From Thalassospira sp. TSL5-1 (lineage in GTDB: Bacteria > Pseudomonadota > Alphaproteobacteria > Rhodospirillales > Thalassospiraceae): a DNA stretch of 64,000 bases. The DNA is taken from assembly GCF_001907695.1 (NCBI RefSeq), contig NZ_KV880638.1, positions 434,882 to 498,881 of the forward strand. The letters run 5' to 3'. Within the stretch, counting starts at the first letter, position 1; each line of letters begins with the position of its first letter. Of the stretch, positions 36,785 through 48,869 are shown piece by piece. The translations under genes and the position numbers were made by a program. Below the pieces are notes generated by a model, which saw only the letters and a list, made by a program, of their open reading frames with translations, searched no databases and was not told where the DNA came from.

Positions 36785-36816
36785 AAAGGCAGGCTGTATG
36801 GTTGCAGCCTGCCTTT
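36785..36816. terminator. Bidirectional terminator
   Basis: An 11-base perfect stem (36785-36795 with 36806-36816) lies between the convergent hydrolase and chemoreceptor genes. Confidence 0.85.
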
Positions 36817-36840
36817 GTCGGTTTCAGATGTTGTTCGCAC

Positions 36841-38526
36841 TCAGGCCGCGCGGATTTCGCGCAGGAAGGTGTGAATTTGTGACAGCAGGGTATGCGATTT
36901 GTCGCTCAGGTCCTTGGCAGCATGCAGGACTTCGCCCGATGCCTGGCGTTCTTCCTCTGCCGAGGCGCGTAAGCCATCCACATTGATTGAAACTTCCTTG
37001 GTGCCTGCGGCGGCCTCGGCAACATTGCGAGCAATTTCGCCGGTGGCGGCATCCTGTTGCTGCACAGCGGCGGCAATGCCCGATGCAACCTCGTTAAGTT
37101 CCTTCATGCGGGCGGCAAGATGCTTGATCGCGCCAAGCGCATTTTGTGTCGATCCCTGAATATCGCCAATCTGCCCGGCAATATCCTCGGTGGCACGGGT
37201 GGTCTGGTTGGCAAGGTTCTTGACCTCGGCGGCGACCACGGCAAAGCCTTTGCCGGCATCGCCTGCACGGGCGGCTTCGATGGTGGCATTGAGTGCGAGA
37301 AGGTTGGTTTGCTCGGCAATGGACTGGATCAGTTCAACCACCTGGCCGATTTTTTCCGAGGCCGAACCCAGGGCGCTAAACAGTTCGGTTGCGTCGTCCG
37401 CTTCTTGCGAGCCGGAATGGGCAATGTCGGAACTGCGGCCAACCTGCAGGGTGATTTCATCAATCGAGGCGGCGAGCTGCTCTGCGGCCGAGGCGACAGT
37501 ATCAACATTGTTGGCGGCCTGTTCGGTGGCTGCGGCAACGGCGGTGGCCTGTTCGGTCGTGTGTGATGACTGGTTGCTCATATCGCCAGCTGTGCTGCGC
37601 AACTGCGTTACAGCGGCATTGACCACAGTCAGGTTTTCTTCAACTTCGGCTTCAAAGCTGTGAATTAGATGTTCGATGCGTTCGGCACGTTCAATATGTT
37701 CTTGCTGGGTGCGGGCCTGTTCGGCCTGAAGCCGGTCTGTTTCCTCGCGGTTTTCGCGGAATACGACAAAGGCACGCGATAGTTCGCCGATTTCGTCTTC
37801 ACGGTCGGCATAATGCAGTTCCAAATCGGTCTTGCCGGCAATCAGGGCCTGTAAGGCATTGGTAATTTCGCCGAGCGGGCGCGTGATGGAGCGGCCAATA
37901 GAAAAACCAATCAGGCTAAGAACAAGCAGCAGCACAACGGCAAATGCAATATCGGCCAAGGCGCGTTGCCAGAAAATGCTGTCGACATCGTCAACGTAAA
38001 TGCCGGTTGTTAAAATCCAGCCCCAGGGTTTAAAGCTGCGGGCATAGGACAGTTTGGGGGCGGTGCCGCTATTGTCGGGTTTGGCCCAGACATAATTGAC
38101 ATAGCCGCCATCGCCTTTTTTGGCAGCGGAAATAAGGTTGGTCAAAAAGGCCTTGTCATTGACATCACGGATATCGTTGGTGTCTTTGCCCACCAGCGAC
38201 CGGGTGATCGGGTGCATGATGATGGTGCCTTTGGCATCCATGACAAAAACGTAATTGTCCCCGTCATATCGCATCCCCGAAACGATATCGAGCGCCTGCT
38301 TCTTGGCATCTTCTTCACTGATATCGCCGGATTTCGCCATATCTGCCAAACGTTGCATGCTGGTTGCCGCCATATCAACGATCTGACGGATATTTTCCTT
38401 GCGGTCGTCAACCAGAACGGTTCGCAATGTAAAAAGATCAAAAATTGTCGGAATGCAAAGTGCTATGGCCACCAGTACCAAAAGCAGCCGCAACTTGGCA
38501 GCAATTGAAAAATTGGAAAGTGTCAT
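36841..38526 (-). CDS. Methyl-accepting chemotaxis protein, single Cache
   Basis: The 561-residue chemoreceptor has a membrane helix at about 10-32, a periplasmic single-Cache domain (about 35-185, with [15 protein letters not shown] and [15 protein letters not shown]), a second helix at about 190-212, HAMP, and a signalling coiled coil. The hairpin tip is [20 protein letters not shown], which contacts CheA/CheW. There is no C-terminal CheR-docking pentapeptide. The start at 38526 leaves a short cytosolic N-terminus; an earlier ATG at 38580 would add 18 residues. The next gene is a paralogue in the same direction. Confidence 0.95.
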   Translation of the reverse strand: MTLSNFSIAAKLRLLLVLVAIALCIPTIFDLFTLRTVLVDDRKENIRQIVDMAATSMQRLADMAKSGDISEEDAKKQALDIVSGMRYDGDNYVFVMDAKGTIIMHPITRSLVGKDTNDIRDVNDKAFLTNLISAAKKGDGGYVNYVWAKPDNSGTAPKLSYARSFKPWGWILTTGIYVDDVDSIFWQRALADIAFAVVLLLVLSLIGFSIGRSITRPLGEITNALQALIAGKTDLELHYADREDEIGELSRAFVVFRENREETDRLQAEQARTQQEHIERAERIEHLIHSFEAEVEENLTVVNAAVTQLRSTAGDMSNQSSHTTEQATAVAAATEQAANNVDTVASAAEQLAASIDEITLQVGRSSDIAHSGSQEADDATELFSALGSASEKIGQVVELIQSIAEQTNLLALNATIEAARAGDAGKGFAVVAAEVKNLANQTTRATEDIAGQIGDIQGSTQNALGAIKHLAARMKELNEVASGIAAAVQQQDAATGEIARNVAEAAAGTKEVSINVDGLRASAEEERQASGEVLHAAKDLSDKSHTLLSQIHTFLREIRAA

Positions 38527-38970
38527 GTTCGGAACCCTGAAAGCCAGATGGTTTGTCAATAACAAAACGAAATACGGCACTTATTGTGAAGGCGACATGT
38601 CCGGGTTGCCATTCATCCTAAAGTGGCAAAATTATAGCGGCACTTACCCTTTTAGAAATTGATCTAACACCGTGTCTTTGCATGTAGTGCGAAAATTATT
38701 TGATTTTTGAAAAGGGGTTGGCGCATATTTTTATATAAGAAAAATATTGTGTTTAAGCGGGATTACAGAGATCGGGTGTGTTTTAGAGTCATTCCTAAAA
38801 TGGCAAAGCAGCATCTTTGGGTGTTTATTTTTTATTTGAAATCTATCTTGGATGGTATTTTTTTGCCAAACAGGGGTACGAAGCCCGTAGTCGGAGTGGC
38901 GAGTCGTTTCGGAAAACCGTGTTCACGCTGTATCGTTGAAATGTAACGGTCATGCGTGCTGCTCTGTGGA
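38527..38970. other. Gap between chemoreceptor genes
   Basis: No gene is supported. A 79-codon open frame at 38707-38946 has no ribosome site and an unlikely composition. The part from 38640 to 38860 is AT-rich and probably holds the promoter of the downstream (leftward) chemoreceptor. Confidence 0.45.
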
Positions 38971-38998
38971 AAAAGGCAGGGCCAAAACCCTGCCTTTT
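38971..38998 (-). terminator. Terminator of the second chemoreceptor
   Basis: A perfect 11-base stem (38971-38981 with 38988-38998) sits 26 bases after the stop of the gene at 39024-40721, read leftwards. Confidence 0.82.
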
Positions 38999-39023
38999 AG
39001 TGTCGAGATGTGGTGATGATGAA

Positions 39024-40721
39024 TCAGGCTTCGCGAATGGCTGTCAAAAAGTTTCTGAACTGTGCCATTAGCGACCGTGATTTTTCATCCAGTCCCTGTG
39101 CGGATTCCAATACCTCGTTTGAGGCGGAGCGTTCACTTTCGGCAGACTGGCGCAAACCGGCGACATTGGTTGAAACGTCCTTGGTGCCCCGGGCGGCTTC
39201 GGCAACATTGCGGGCGATTTCGCCGGTTGCCGAATCCTGTTGGGCAATTGCGGCGGCAATCCCGGCGGAAACTTCGTTGAGCTCTTTCATCCGGCCGGAA
39301 ATATGCGTGATCGCTTCGAGGGCATTTTGGGTAGAGCCCTGAATATCGCTGATCTGTTGGGCGATATCGCCAGTTGCACGGGTGGTTTGATTGGCAAGGT
39401 TCTTGACCTCGGCGGCGACCACGGCAAAGCCTTTGCCGGCATCGCCCGCGCGGGCGGCTTCGATGGTGGCATTCAGGGCCAAAAGGTTGGTTTGTTCGGC
39501 AATCGACTGAATAAGCTGTACGACTTCACCGATTTTGTCTGATGCCGTGCCAAGGGCGGCAAAAATGCCGGTGGCTTCATCGGCTTCCTGCGATCCGGTA
39601 TGGGCGATGTCAGAACTGCGATTTACCTGATGGGTGATTTCATCGATGGAGGCGGCAAGCTGTTCGGCGGCGGCGGCAACGGTATCGACATTCTGGGCCG
39701 CTTGCGCGGTGGCAGCGGCAACAGCGGTGGCCTGGTCTGTGGTGTCGGATGACTGGCGGGTCATGTCATCGGCTGTTTTACGCAGCAGGCGTGCGGCCTG
39801 ACCAACCCCGTCCAGGTTTTGCGAAATCTCGCCTTCAAACTGATGAATCATCTTTTCAATATGTTTGGCGCGTTCGATCTGGATTTGTTGTTCGCGTTCG
39901 CGCTCAAGGCGGGCCGCTTCGTTACGTTTGCGGTTTGATCGGAAAACTTCCAGTGCACGGGCCAGGTCGCCAATTTCATCGCGGCGTTCGGCGGCATCGG
40001 GAATATCCACAACAACATCATTGTCGCCCTGGGCCAATCCATTGATGGCACGGGTAATATCGCGCATTGGCGCGCTGGTTGACCGGCTAATGGCTGTCCC
40101 GATCAGGCCGACGACGGCAATAATGATGACGGCAACGATAATATCGCTAACGGCACGGTTCCAGAAGGCGGTGTTCAGGTCTTCCATATAGGCACCTGTA
40201 CCAATCACCCAACCCCACGGGGTGAAAGGGGCACCATAGGAAATTTTTTCCAATGCGGTTTTTTGCCCCGGTTTGGGCCAGTTATAGGACAGATATCCCC
40301 CCTGTCCTGTGCTGGCAGCCTTGACCAGCCCGGCAAAAATGCGGGTCCCGTTTTCATCAGCAATCCGGGAGCCATCCGTCCCGTTCAGTGACGGGTCAAA
40401 CGGGTGCATCAGAATACGGGCCGAACGATCGATAATGAAAACATAGTTGTCACCATCAAATCGCTGGTCCTGCAGCGTGGCTAATGCCTGTTTCTGTGCT
40501 TCCTCTTTGGAAAGAACACCGGATTGCGCCAGTTTGGCATAATGTTCGACGGTGGTGGTCGCCATTTCAATTACTTGGCGCACATTTTGCTTGCGTCCGT
40601 CAAGCAAAGTTCCCTTCAAGGTGAAAAGGTCGTAGCTTGTGACAGCCAAAAAGGCAATAGCGACGACACCAAGTAAAAGTCGAAGTTTAGTAGATATTGT
40701 ACAGTTGGATAGGTATACCAT
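39024..40721 (-). CDS. Methyl-accepting chemotaxis protein, single Cache (paralogue)
   Basis: This 565-residue receptor shares layout and long blocks with the one at 36841-38526: helix, single-Cache domain ([33 protein letters not shown]), helix, HAMP, signalling coil with the same tip sequence. The Cache domains differ enough to suggest different ligands. The start at 40721 follows GGGGTGGA; an ATG at 40790 would add 23 residues. Each gene has its own terminator, so they are transcribed separately. No other chemotaxis genes are in the window. Confidence 0.95.
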   Translation of the reverse strand: MVYLSNCTISTKLRLLLGVVAIAFLAVTSYDLFTLKGTLLDGRKQNVRQVIEMATTTVEHYAKLAQSGVLSKEEAQKQALATLQDQRFDGDNYVFIIDRSARILMHPFDPSLNGTDGSRIADENGTRIFAGLVKAASTGQGGYLSYNWPKPGQKTALEKISYGAPFTPWGWVIGTGAYMEDLNTAFWNRAVSDIIVAVIIIAVVGLIGTAISRSTSAPMRDITRAINGLAQGDNDVVVDIPDAAERRDEIGDLARALEVFRSNRKRNEAARLEREREQQIQIERAKHIEKMIHQFEGEISQNLDGVGQAARLLRKTADDMTRQSSDTTDQATAVAAATAQAAQNVDTVAAAAEQLAASIDEITHQVNRSSDIAHTGSQEADEATGIFAALGTASDKIGEVVQLIQSIAEQTNLLALNATIEAARAGDAGKGFAVVAAEVKNLANQTTRATGDIAQQISDIQGSTQNALEAITHISGRMKELNEVSAGIAAAIAQQDSATGEIARNVAEAARGTKDVSTNVAGLRQSAESERSASNEVLESAQGLDEKSRSLMAQFRNFLTAIREA

Positions 40722-41162
40722 TTCCACCCCAAGATTTTCTGTTGTTGTGAAGCCAAATTCAGGAAATTTTCCATGTTTGGGTTTGGTCATTCACTTCCAG
40801 TATGTGCATTTTTTTTGTCATTTTGGATATTTTTATTTTTTGAATATTACATTTTATTTCCGAGAATTTGTCAGGTGGCGTGACAAATGAATGAATTATT
40901 GTTTTGGTCGGAAGGTCAGAATGAATCTCCGAGAAAAATTCGATTTTCATTTTTGGGGTGTGCTTTTTTGTCCACAGCGATTGTTTCCTATTGTGCATGC
41001 CTTGGTTTGCAGCAGGTTTTATTTGAGAAAGTAACCTGTCAGGTATCGAGGCATTGGATACCCTTTCCTTGTCGGATGGATGAGTGCTCTCGGCAAAATT
41101 TGTCAGATTATTCAGTGATCTGGTGCAGGGGCACATGCAATATGCCGCGCTATGCCAAAGAA
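40722..41162. other. Gap between chemoreceptor and ftsK
   Basis: No gene is supported. It is AT-rich at 40790-40870, where the chemoreceptor promoter is likely. A 109-codon open frame from 40887 has no recognisable product and no good ribosome site. Confidence 0.4.
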
Positions 41163-41191
41163 AAAAGGGCTGCCCGGTGGGCAACCCTTTT
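41163..41191 (-). terminator. ftsK terminator
   Basis: A 13-base stem with one G-T pair (41163-41175 with 41179-41191), read leftwards, ends in a T run. Confidence 0.82.
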
Positions 41192-41222
41192 GCAATGCGG
41201 TAACGGTTTGGTTTGAAACGGG

Positions 41223-43697
41223 TTAATCGTCAAATGGCGTGCCGTCCATATTGCCGATCAGCACTTCGCGCTTGCCAACATGGTTGGCGGCAGAAACCAC
41301 GCCGTTTTCTTCCATTTGTTCAATGATGCGGGCAGCCCGGTTATAGCCGATCGATAATTTGCGCTGAACAAAGCTGGTCGATGCCTTTTTCTCGCGCAGA
41401 ACGATGCCGACGGCCTGGTTATACAGGTCATCATCGCCATTGCCGCCCGCGCCACCGGCATTACCTGCGCCACCAGCCATATAGGCCGCAACCGGGTCCT
41501 CTTCGGGTTCTTCGGTAACTTCATCCAAATAGGACGGGTCGCCCTGGTCACGCAGATGTTTGACGATGCTTTCGACTTCCTCGTCGGACACAAACGGCCC
41601 GTGAACACGCTGCAGGCGGCCACCCTGGCCCATATAGAGCATATCCCCCTGACCCAGCAATTGTTCGGCGCCCATTTCACCGAGAATGGTGCGCGAATCG
41701 ATTTTCGAGGTCACGGAATAGGAAATACGGGTCGGGAAGTTGGCCTTGATCGTCCCCGTGATCACGTCCACCGACGGGCGCTGGGTGGCCATGATCAAAT
41801 GAATGCCTGCCGCACGCGCCATCTGTGCCAGTCGCTGGATCGAGGCTTCAACATCCTTGCCCGCCACCAGCATCAAGTCGGCCATTTCATCGACGATAAC
41901 CACGATGAAGGGCAGGGGCTCCATCGGAAGCTGTTGGTCTTCAAAAATCGGCTTGCCGGTTTCCGGGTCAAAGCCGGTTTGAACACGGCGGGTCAATTCT
42001 TCGCCCTTGGCGGCGGCTTCCTTGATGCGTTTGTTGTAGCCCGCAATGTTACGCACACCCACCTGGCTCATGGCGCGGTAGCGGTCTTCCATTTCGCGCA
42101 CCGCCCATTTCAGCGACACAACGGCCTTGTGCGGGTCCGTCACCACCGGGGTTAACAAATGCGGGATGCCATCATAAATCGACAGTTCCAGCATTTTCGG
42201 GTCGATCATGATGAAACGGCATTCCTCGGGCCGGTGTTTGTAAAGCAGGCTCAGGATCATGGCGTTGACCCCGACGGATTTACCCGAACCGGTGGTACCT
42301 GCAATCAGCAGGTGCGGCATTTTGGACAGGTCGGCAATAACGGGGGACCCGCCAATATCCTTGCCCAGGCTGAGATTAAGTTTGCCGCTGTTTTTCTCGA
42401 AATCATTCGAGGCCAGAATTTCATGCAAATGCACGGTTTCGCGTTTGGCATTTGGCAGTTCGATACCAATTACATTGCGCCCCGGCACCACGGCCACGCG
42501 CGCGGCAATCGCGCTCATGGAACGGGCAATATCGTCGGCCAGGCCAATCACGCGCGATGATTTAACCCCTGCTGCGGGTTCCAGTTCATAAAGTGTTACC
42601 ACCGGGCCGGGACGAACCTGAACAATTTCACCCTTTACGCCGAAATCCTGCAGCACGGTTTCAAGCAGGCGGGCATTTTGCGCTAGGGCTTCCTGGTCGA
42701 TCTGGGCGTAATCATCGTCACTGGGTTCATGCAGCAAACCCAGCGGCGGAAAGCTGTATTCTTCCCCCCCAACACCCAGATCAAAGGAGGACTGGCGCTG
42801 GGCTGATGCCTTGGTGCTGGGTTGGACCTTGGCCGCCGGCGGGGCCACAATATGAACTGGCGGCTGGGCGTCGATATCGTCGTAATCGTCTTCGTCATCA
42901 CTGGCGGACAGCGTGTTGCGTTCGACGGCGGCGGCGACACGTTTTTCCGACCGTTCCATTGATGGTTCCTGGCGCGGGCGGGCGTTTTTATCGCCCTTGC
43001 GTTCGCCCGGAGCCATGCTGGCCGCGTCATCGGCGCTGGTGCCAGGAATGGCCCGGCCAACCCCGTAAATCACCGTGCCACCGATACGCGACAGGACATG
43101 GCCAACAGCACGCCATTCCGAAAGCTGATAGGCCATGCAAAACAGGGTCAAAATCATGCCAAGGAACAGGCTGAACAGGCCAATAAAGACCGGCCCGGCA
43201 GGAATGCCCGCCAGGGTAAGCAACATGCCAAGCCTGCCGAGCAATAAATCACCGGCAAAACCGCCATAGCCCACTGTTAACGGCCAGGTCATGCCGCGCG
43301 GTACGGCCGATGCCGCCGTTGCCATTAACAGCAAGGCCAGCGGCAATAACAAAAAGCGCAGCCACATCCAGCTAAACGGGCGCAGGGCAATCAGGCGCAG
43401 GCCCCAGCCGACGATCAACGCGGTTAGTAATGCTGCGCCAAGACCGAGGGTGCGCAACATCATATCGGCGACATAGGCGCCAAAAATGCCTAGCGGGTTG
43501 TAAATAAAGCTATTGTCGCTGGCATGGTTGAACGATGGATCACCGGGGTGAAAGCCGATCAGCATGATAAACAGGGCAATCCCGACGCCTGTCAGTGCCA
43601 ATCCACACAGTTGGATGCCGCCCCGTTTCAGGAACGCGACCAGCGAACTGGGAAGGAAAGCGGTGCCGCGTTCGAGAAGGTTTGTCTGACTGCTCAT
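41223..43697 (-). CDS. ftsK: DNA translocase FtsK
   Basis: FtsK sits at the division septum and pumps chromosome ends towards XerCD/dif. The 824-residue protein has four to five N-terminal membrane helices (about 25-215), a short linker rich in Asp, Pro and Gln (about 215-320), and the RecA-like motor with Walker [14 protein letters not shown] (about 470) and Walker [13 protein letters not shown] (about 600). The C-terminal gamma winged-helix domain (about 755-820; [22 protein letters not shown]) reads KOPS sites. The linker is much shorter than in E. coli. The aminotransferase gene ends 45 bases upstream and may share its transcript. Confidence 0.96.
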   Translation of the reverse strand: MSSQTNLLERGTAFLPSSLVAFLKRGGIQLCGLALTGVGIALFIMLIGFHPGDPSFNHASDNSFIYNPLGIFGAYVADMMLRTLGLGAALLTALIVGWGLRLIALRPFSWMWLRFLLLPLALLLMATAASAVPRGMTWPLTVGYGGFAGDLLLGRLGMLLTLAGIPAGPVFIGLFSLFLGMILTLFCMAYQLSEWRAVGHVLSRIGGTVIYGVGRAIPGTSADDAASMAPGERKGDKNARPRQEPSMERSEKRVAAAVERNTLSASDDEDDYDDIDAQPPVHIVAPPAAKVQPSTKASAQRQSSFDLGVGGEEYSFPPLGLLHEPSDDDYAQIDQEALAQNARLLETVLQDFGVKGEIVQVRPGPVVTLYELEPAAGVKSSRVIGLADDIARSMSAIAARVAVVPGRNVIGIELPNAKRETVHLHEILASNDFEKNSGKLNLSLGKDIGGSPVIADLSKMPHLLIAGTTGSGKSVGVNAMILSLLYKHRPEECRFIMIDPKMLELSIYDGIPHLLTPVVTDPHKAVVSLKWAVREMEDRYRAMSQVGVRNIAGYNKRIKEAAAKGEELTRRVQTGFDPETGKPIFEDQQLPMEPLPFIVVIVDEMADLMLVAGKDVEASIQRLAQMARAAGIHLIMATQRPSVDVITGTIKANFPTRISYSVTSKIDSRTILGEMGAEQLLGQGDMLYMGQGGRLQRVHGPFVSDEEVESIVKHLRDQGDPSYLDEVTEEPEEDPVAAYMAGGAGNAGGAGGNGDDDLYNQAVGIVLREKKASTSFVQRKLSIGYNRAARIIEQMEENGVVSAANHVGKREVLIGNMDGTPFDD

Positions 43698-43742
43698 GCC
43701 GATATCCGTTTTGTCCTGTTAATTAAGTTAGACGAGGCCAGG

Positions 43743-44933
43743 TTAGCGTGACAGGGCGGCGTTGATCCGGCTTAATCCCTCGCGGGTGGTCGCCAGATCA
43801 TGCACCAGGGCAATGCGAATGAAACGGGCACCCGGATTGGTGCCTGTGCTGTCGGTCAGCGCAAGATAACGCCCCGGAATGACCTTAACCCCTTCTTCAG
43901 CCCAGATTTTTTTGGTGGCTGCCTCGTCATCGCCCACATCAAGCCACAGGAAAAAACCGCCCGCCGGACGATGGAAGCCAAAGCGATTGCCAAAAATTTC
44001 GGCGGCAATGTCGATTTTAGTACGATAAAGGTCGCGGTTGGCCTCGGCATGGGCATCGTCATTCCAAAGCAGGGTTGATGCCGCCATGATCGGCATGGGA
44101 ATGGTGGCCGAACAATAGCTGCGCAGGCGGTTGAAATGTTTGATGATTTTTGCATCACCCGCCACAAAGCCCGAGCGCAGGCCCGGTGCGCTGGAGCGTT
44201 TGGACAGGCTGTGGAAGACCAGCACATTATCCATGTTGCCATGCTGGGCCGCGCAAATTTCAAGGGCACCGGTCGGGGCTTCGCGGTCATAAATGTCGGC
44301 GTAACATTCATCCATTGCCAGAACGAAATTGTGTTTGCGCGCCAGGGCAATGATGCGTTCCAGATAATCGCGCGAGGCAACAGCACCTTGCGGATTGGCA
44401 GGCGAACACAGGAAAAACAACCGGCAGGCGGCAAATGTTTCGTCATCGATCTGATCAAGATCGGGCAGGAAGCCGGTTTCGGGCGTGGCGGGCAACGGCA
44501 CCATTTCTGCGTCATTCAGAACTGCCGCCCCGCAATAGACCTGATAAAACGGGTTGGGCAGCAAAACCTTGGGCTTGGGGCCGGGCTGGTCCTGGGGGAT
44601 GACGCAGGTGGCAATCAGATAAAGGGCCTCCCGGGTTCCGGCCACCGGAATGATGTTCTGATCACGATGGATCATGTCTTCGGGCAGGTCATAGCGGCGG
44701 TCAAGCCAGCCTTTGATGGCGGCGCGCAGTTCCGGTGTGCCCTGTCCCGGCGGATATTTGTGCCAAAGATGCGCATTGGCGATCATGGCTTCGGTAATCA
44801 TGGCAGGCGGTTCGTGCTGGGGTTCGCCAATGGACATCACCAATGGGTCCTTGCCCGGTGCAATGCCATCCAGCAGGGTGGCAAGCCGTGGAAACGGATA
44901 ATCTGGCAAGGTATCAAGACGTTCGTTGAACAT
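43743..44933 (-). CDS. Class I/II aminotransferase, DapC-like
   Basis: The 396-residue PLP enzyme shows the PLP-lysine motif SLSKRSSAPGLRSGF, the SPANPQGAV motif and the Arg near the C-terminus (ARFIRIALVHD) that binds the substrate carboxylate. The sequence type is that of alphaproteobacterial succinyldiaminopimelate transaminases in lysine and peptidoglycan synthesis, but related enzymes use other amino acids. The start at 44933 (MFNERLDTLPDYPFPRL) matches the family; the frame extends 55 residues further without similarity to it. It is upstream of ftsK in the same direction. Confidence 0.9.
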   Translation of the reverse strand: MFNERLDTLPDYPFPRLATLLDGIAPGKDPLVMSIGEPQHEPPAMITEAMIANAHLWHKYPPGQGTPELRAAIKGWLDRRYDLPEDMIHRDQNIIPVAGTREALYLIATCVIPQDQPGPKPKVLLPNPFYQVYCGAAVLNDAEMVPLPATPETGFLPDLDQIDDETFAACRLFFLCSPANPQGAVASRDYLERIIALARKHNFVLAMDECYADIYDREAPTGALEICAAQHGNMDNVLVFHSLSKRSSAPGLRSGFVAGDAKIIKHFNRLRSYCSATIPMPIMAASTLLWNDDAHAEANRDLYRTKIDIAAEIFGNRFGFHRPAGGFFLWLDVGDDEAATKKIWAEEGVKVIPGRYLALTDSTGTNPGARFIRIALVHDLATTREGLSRINAALSR

Positions 44934-45131
44934 GTTGTGTGACGTTCCGTAAGTGAAAGACCCCAACTTGCATTCCGGTTGGCCGGAACACCGCGCACAT
45001 GACGGGGCAAAACAGAGCAATTTCGCAGCAAAATTTGCGCATGGATCTGTGATGCGCCCAGAAAGCACACTTAGTTTACCCCTAATCGAAAAGTACAAAG
45101 AAAGCTTTAAAATGGGGTGCGTAAATATGGA

Positions 45132-45164
45132 AAAAGCCCGGAAACGTGCGGTTTCCGGGCTTTT
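45132..45164 (-). terminator. Terminator of the stand-alone ammonium transporter
   Basis: A 14-base perfect stem (45132-45145 with 45151-45164) with A/T flanks lies just past the transporter stop, read leftwards. Confidence 0.88.
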
Positions 45165-45182
45165 AAAAGGATTTTCCGTGCC

Positions 45183-46421
45183 TTAGCTGGCCTTAACGTC
45201 ATCCTCGGGATAGGCGGTAATTTTGTGGATCGACAGATCGGCACCGTAATATTCGGCCTCATCATCCAGGCGAATGCCCAGCGTGTTTTTCAAAACGCCA
45301 TAAACGACGAATCCGGTTACAGCGGCATAGGCCGCACCACCCAGCGAGCCGACCAGCTGGGAAGCAAAGGAAACACCGCCAACGCCGCCCAGGGCAGAAA
45401 GGCCAAAAATGCCACAGGCAATGCCGCCCATTAAGCCGCACATGCCATGCAGCGGCCAAACCCCCAAAACATCATCGATTTTCCATTTTGCCTGGCATTT
45501 CTCGAACCCCCAGACAAACAGAAAACCCGCAAGGCCCCCCGTGATCAACGCACCAATCGGGTGCATGACATCGGACCCGGCACAAACTGCAACCAGCCCG
45601 GCCAGCGCGCCGTTATGGACAAAGCCGGGGTCGTTTCGCCCGGCGATCAGAGCACTCAGAATGCCGCCCACCATCGCCATAAGCGAATTAACCGCGACAA
45701 GGCCGGTAATGCCGTTAACCGATTGCGCCGACATGACATTAAAGCCAAACCAGCCGACACATAAAACCCATGACCCCAGGGCGAGGAACGGAATGTTGGA
45801 TGGTGGAATACCAATCAAATTTCCGGTTTTGCTGTAGCGTCCCTTGCGCACGCCAAGATGAATGACAGCCCCCAGCGCAATCCAGCCACCCACGGCATGC
45901 ACCACAATTGACCCGGCAAAATCATGGAATGGCGCGCCGAACAGGTTGGCAAGGGCATCCTGAATGCCAAAATTGCCATTCCAGACAATGCCTTCAAATA
46001 GCGGATAAAACACGCCGACCAAAATGGCTGTTGCGATCAACTGCGGCCAGAATTTGGCGCGTTCGGCAATGCCGCCCGAAATGATGGCCGGGATGGCGGC
46101 GGCAAATGTCAGCAGGAAAAAGAATTTGACCAGATCAAAGCCGCTGGCGGCAAAGGCATGCTGGCCGTTAACCAGTTCCCTGCCAGACAAGACATTGGCA
46201 TTGCTGAAAAAAGTGATGCCATAGGCCACGGCATAACCGATGAAAAAATAGGCAATTGTCGATATGGCGAAATCGACAATGATTTTGACCAGGGCATTGA
46301 CCTGGTTTTTCTTGCGAACGGTCCCGACTTCCAGAAAGGCGAAACCGGCGTGCATGGCAAGGACCATAATGGCCCCCATCAGCACAAAAAATACGTCCGA
46401 GGCAGTTTGAAAAGCCTCCAT
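45183..46421 (-). CDS. Ammonium transporter (second, stand-alone)
   Basis: The 412-residue Amt/Mep channel sits in the inner membrane with 11 predicted helices. The conserved Asp and first twin His are in HDFAGSIVVHAVGGW, the second His in PLHGMCGLMGG, and the NPGFVHNGALAGLVAV-like block is present. The start at 46421 (MEAFQTASDVF) is 8 bases behind AGAGG and, unlike the AmtB next door, gives no cleavable signal peptide. It has its own sigma-54 type promoter sequence and no PII gene attached. It probably handles ammonium uptake or sensing under nitrogen limitation. Confidence 0.94.
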   Translation of the reverse strand: MEAFQTASDVFFVLMGAIMVLAMHAGFAFLEVGTVRKKNQVNALVKIIVDFAISTIAYFFIGYAVAYGITFFSNANVLSGRELVNGQHAFAASGFDLVKFFFLLTFAAAIPAIISGGIAERAKFWPQLIATAILVGVFYPLFEGIVWNGNFGIQDALANLFGAPFHDFAGSIVVHAVGGWIALGAVIHLGVRKGRYSKTGNLIGIPPSNIPFLALGSWVLCVGWFGFNVMSAQSVNGITGLVAVNSLMAMVGGILSALIAGRNDPGFVHNGALAGLVAVCAGSDVMHPIGALITGGLAGFLFVWGFEKCQAKWKIDDVLGVWPLHGMCGLMGGIACGIFGLSALGGVGGVSFASQLVGSLGGAAYAAVTGFVVYGVLKNTLGIRLDDEAEYYGADLSIHKITAYPEDDVKAS

Positions 46422-46472
46422 GAGACGACCTCTGTTTTTGTTTATGACGTTCCCTGTTGGTGGGCCGCGCAC

Positions 46473-46488
46473 ATCAATATTTGTGCCA
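46473..46488 (-). promoter_or_regulatory. Sigma-54 promoter of the stand-alone ammonium transporter
   Basis: Read leftwards the site is TGGCACAAATATTGAT, matching the -24/-12 consensus TGGCACRN4TTGCW at all but one position. It lies 52 bases upstream of the start codon at 46421, in the right orientation and spacing. Confidence 0.8.
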
Positions 46489-46638
46489 ACATTGCCCGGA
46501 ATGCGAAAAGAATATGTAAAAACAGATGGTTGTGGTGATATGTGATCGTGGTTTCAGGTTTGGGCATTGTTGCGGTCTGTAGCCACGATGCCTGCCGAGT
46601 GACCAAAACACTGCCTAAAAAGGCAGCATACAAAGAAA

Positions 46639-46659
46639 GACCCGCCACAAGGGCGGGTC
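46639..46659 (-). terminator. glnK-amtB terminator
   Basis: An 8-base GC-rich stem (46639-46646 with 46652-46659), read leftwards, is followed by TTTCTTTG. Confidence 0.8.
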
Positions 46660-46717
46660 AGTCGGTCTGACAGGAGGATGCAAAAGCATCCGTCAGGAAA
46701 TCTGTGTGCAGAGCATT

Positions 46718-48061
46718 TTAGAAACGCTGCGAACCTTTGCCGAATTCCGGATAGGCTTCGAGGCCCAGTTCCGCAGTATCGGTCCCCATTGCTTCGTCTT
46801 CTTCCGACAGGCGGATGCCAACGGTAAATTTCAGGATCAACCAGACGATGGCCGAAGCAACAACCGTGAAGGCACCGATGGCAACAACGCCGGTCAACTG
46901 AACGCCGAAGGAAACGTCGGCATTGGTGATCGGAACAGCAAGCGTACCCCAGATGCCGCAAACAAGGTGAACGGATACAGCACCGACAACGTCGTCGATT
47001 TTGCATTTGTCAACCAGCGGAACCGCGATCACAACCAGAATACCACCGATCGCACCGATGATGATGGCTGCACCAATCGACGGGGTATCTGGACCCGCCG
47101 TGATCGATACCAGACCTGCCAGGGCACCGTTAAGCGCCATTGTCAGATCGACCTTTTTGTAAAGGATCTGGGTCAGGATCATGGCTGCAATCACGCCGCC
47201 AGCTGCTGCCATCGAGGTGTTGGCATAGATGTTGGCAATGGCGATAACGTCACTGGCGGTGTTCATGGCAAGCTGCGAGCCACCATTGAAGCCGAACCAG
47301 CCGAGCCACAGGATCATGGTGCCGATGGTGGCAAGGGTCAGGTTGGAACCCGGCATCGGATGAACCGAACCGTCTGCGCCAAATTTACCTTTACGGGCAC
47401 CGAGGATGATGGCACCGGTCAAAGCGGCCCAGCCACCGACCGAGTGAACCAGGGTTGAACCGGCGAAGTCATAGAAGCCCATTTCGGATAACCAGCCGCC
47501 GCCCCACTGCCATGAACCGGTGATCGGATAGATAACCGAGGTCAGGACAACGGTGAAAATCATGAACGGCCACAGTTTGATGCGTTCTGCAACAGTACCC
47601 GAGACAACCGATGCTGCCGTTGCGACAAACACCATCTGGAAGAACCAGTCGGATGTAGACGCATAACCAGCCGAATAATCACCAGCAAGAGCTGCTGCGT
47701 CATCCGGGCTCCAGATGCCGAAGCTGCCGATCCAGCCGCCATCAACACCAGCATACATCAGGTTATACCCGACGAGGTAATACATGATGCCCGCTGCGGC
47801 AAACAGGGCGACGTTTTTAAGCAGGATGGTGGCAACGTTCTTGGAGCGAACGAGGCCCGCTTCAAGCATGGCAAAGCCTGCTGCCATCCACATGACCAGT
47901 GCGCCGTGAATCAGGAAGCTGAAAGTGTTGAAAATGTAGCCGGTTTCACCGGAAACCCCGGAAGCGGCGGCGGCATCCTGTGCCGAGGCCGGTTCGATCA
48001 TTGCCAGTGTGGCGGCCCCAATTAACCCGGCAAGGCCGGTATGTTTCATCGAGATTTTCAT
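46718..48061 (-). CDS. amtB: Ammonium transporter AmtB
   Basis: The 447-residue trimeric ammonium channel starts with a signal peptide (about residues 1-27, ending PASAQD), as in E. coli AmtB. The pore residues are visible: YDFAGSTLVHSVGGW (Asp and first His) and SVHLVCGIWG (second His). The cytosolic tail EEDEAMGTDTAELG should contact GlnK, which is encoded 23 bases upstream in the same operon. Transport is therefore likely shut off by deuridylylated GlnK when ammonium is plentiful. Confidence 0.97.
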   Translation of the reverse strand: MKISMKHTGLAGLIGAATLAMIEPASAQDAAAASGVSGETGYIFNTFSFLIHGALVMWMAAGFAMLEAGLVRSKNVATILLKNVALFAAAGIMYYLVGYNLMYAGVDGGWIGSFGIWSPDDAAALAGDYSAGYASTSDWFFQMVFVATAASVVSGTVAERIKLWPFMIFTVVLTSVIYPITGSWQWGGGWLSEMGFYDFAGSTLVHSVGGWAALTGAIILGARKGKFGADGSVHPMPGSNLTLATIGTMILWLGWFGFNGGSQLAMNTASDVIAIANIYANTSMAAAGGVIAAMILTQILYKKVDLTMALNGALAGLVSITAGPDTPSIGAAIIIGAIGGILVVIAVPLVDKCKIDDVVGAVSVHLVCGIWGTLAVPITNADVSFGVQLTGVVAIGAFTVVASAIVWLILKFTVGIRLSEEDEAMGTDTAELGLEAYPEFGKGSQRF

Positions 48062-48084
48062 AATGTCTCCCCTTGTCTCCGGGC

Positions 48085-48869
<785 letters not shown>

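Noticed and set aside
38707-38946. A 79-codon open frame between the chemoreceptors
   Set aside because: No ribosome site, an AT-rich composition unlike the genes here and no family signal.
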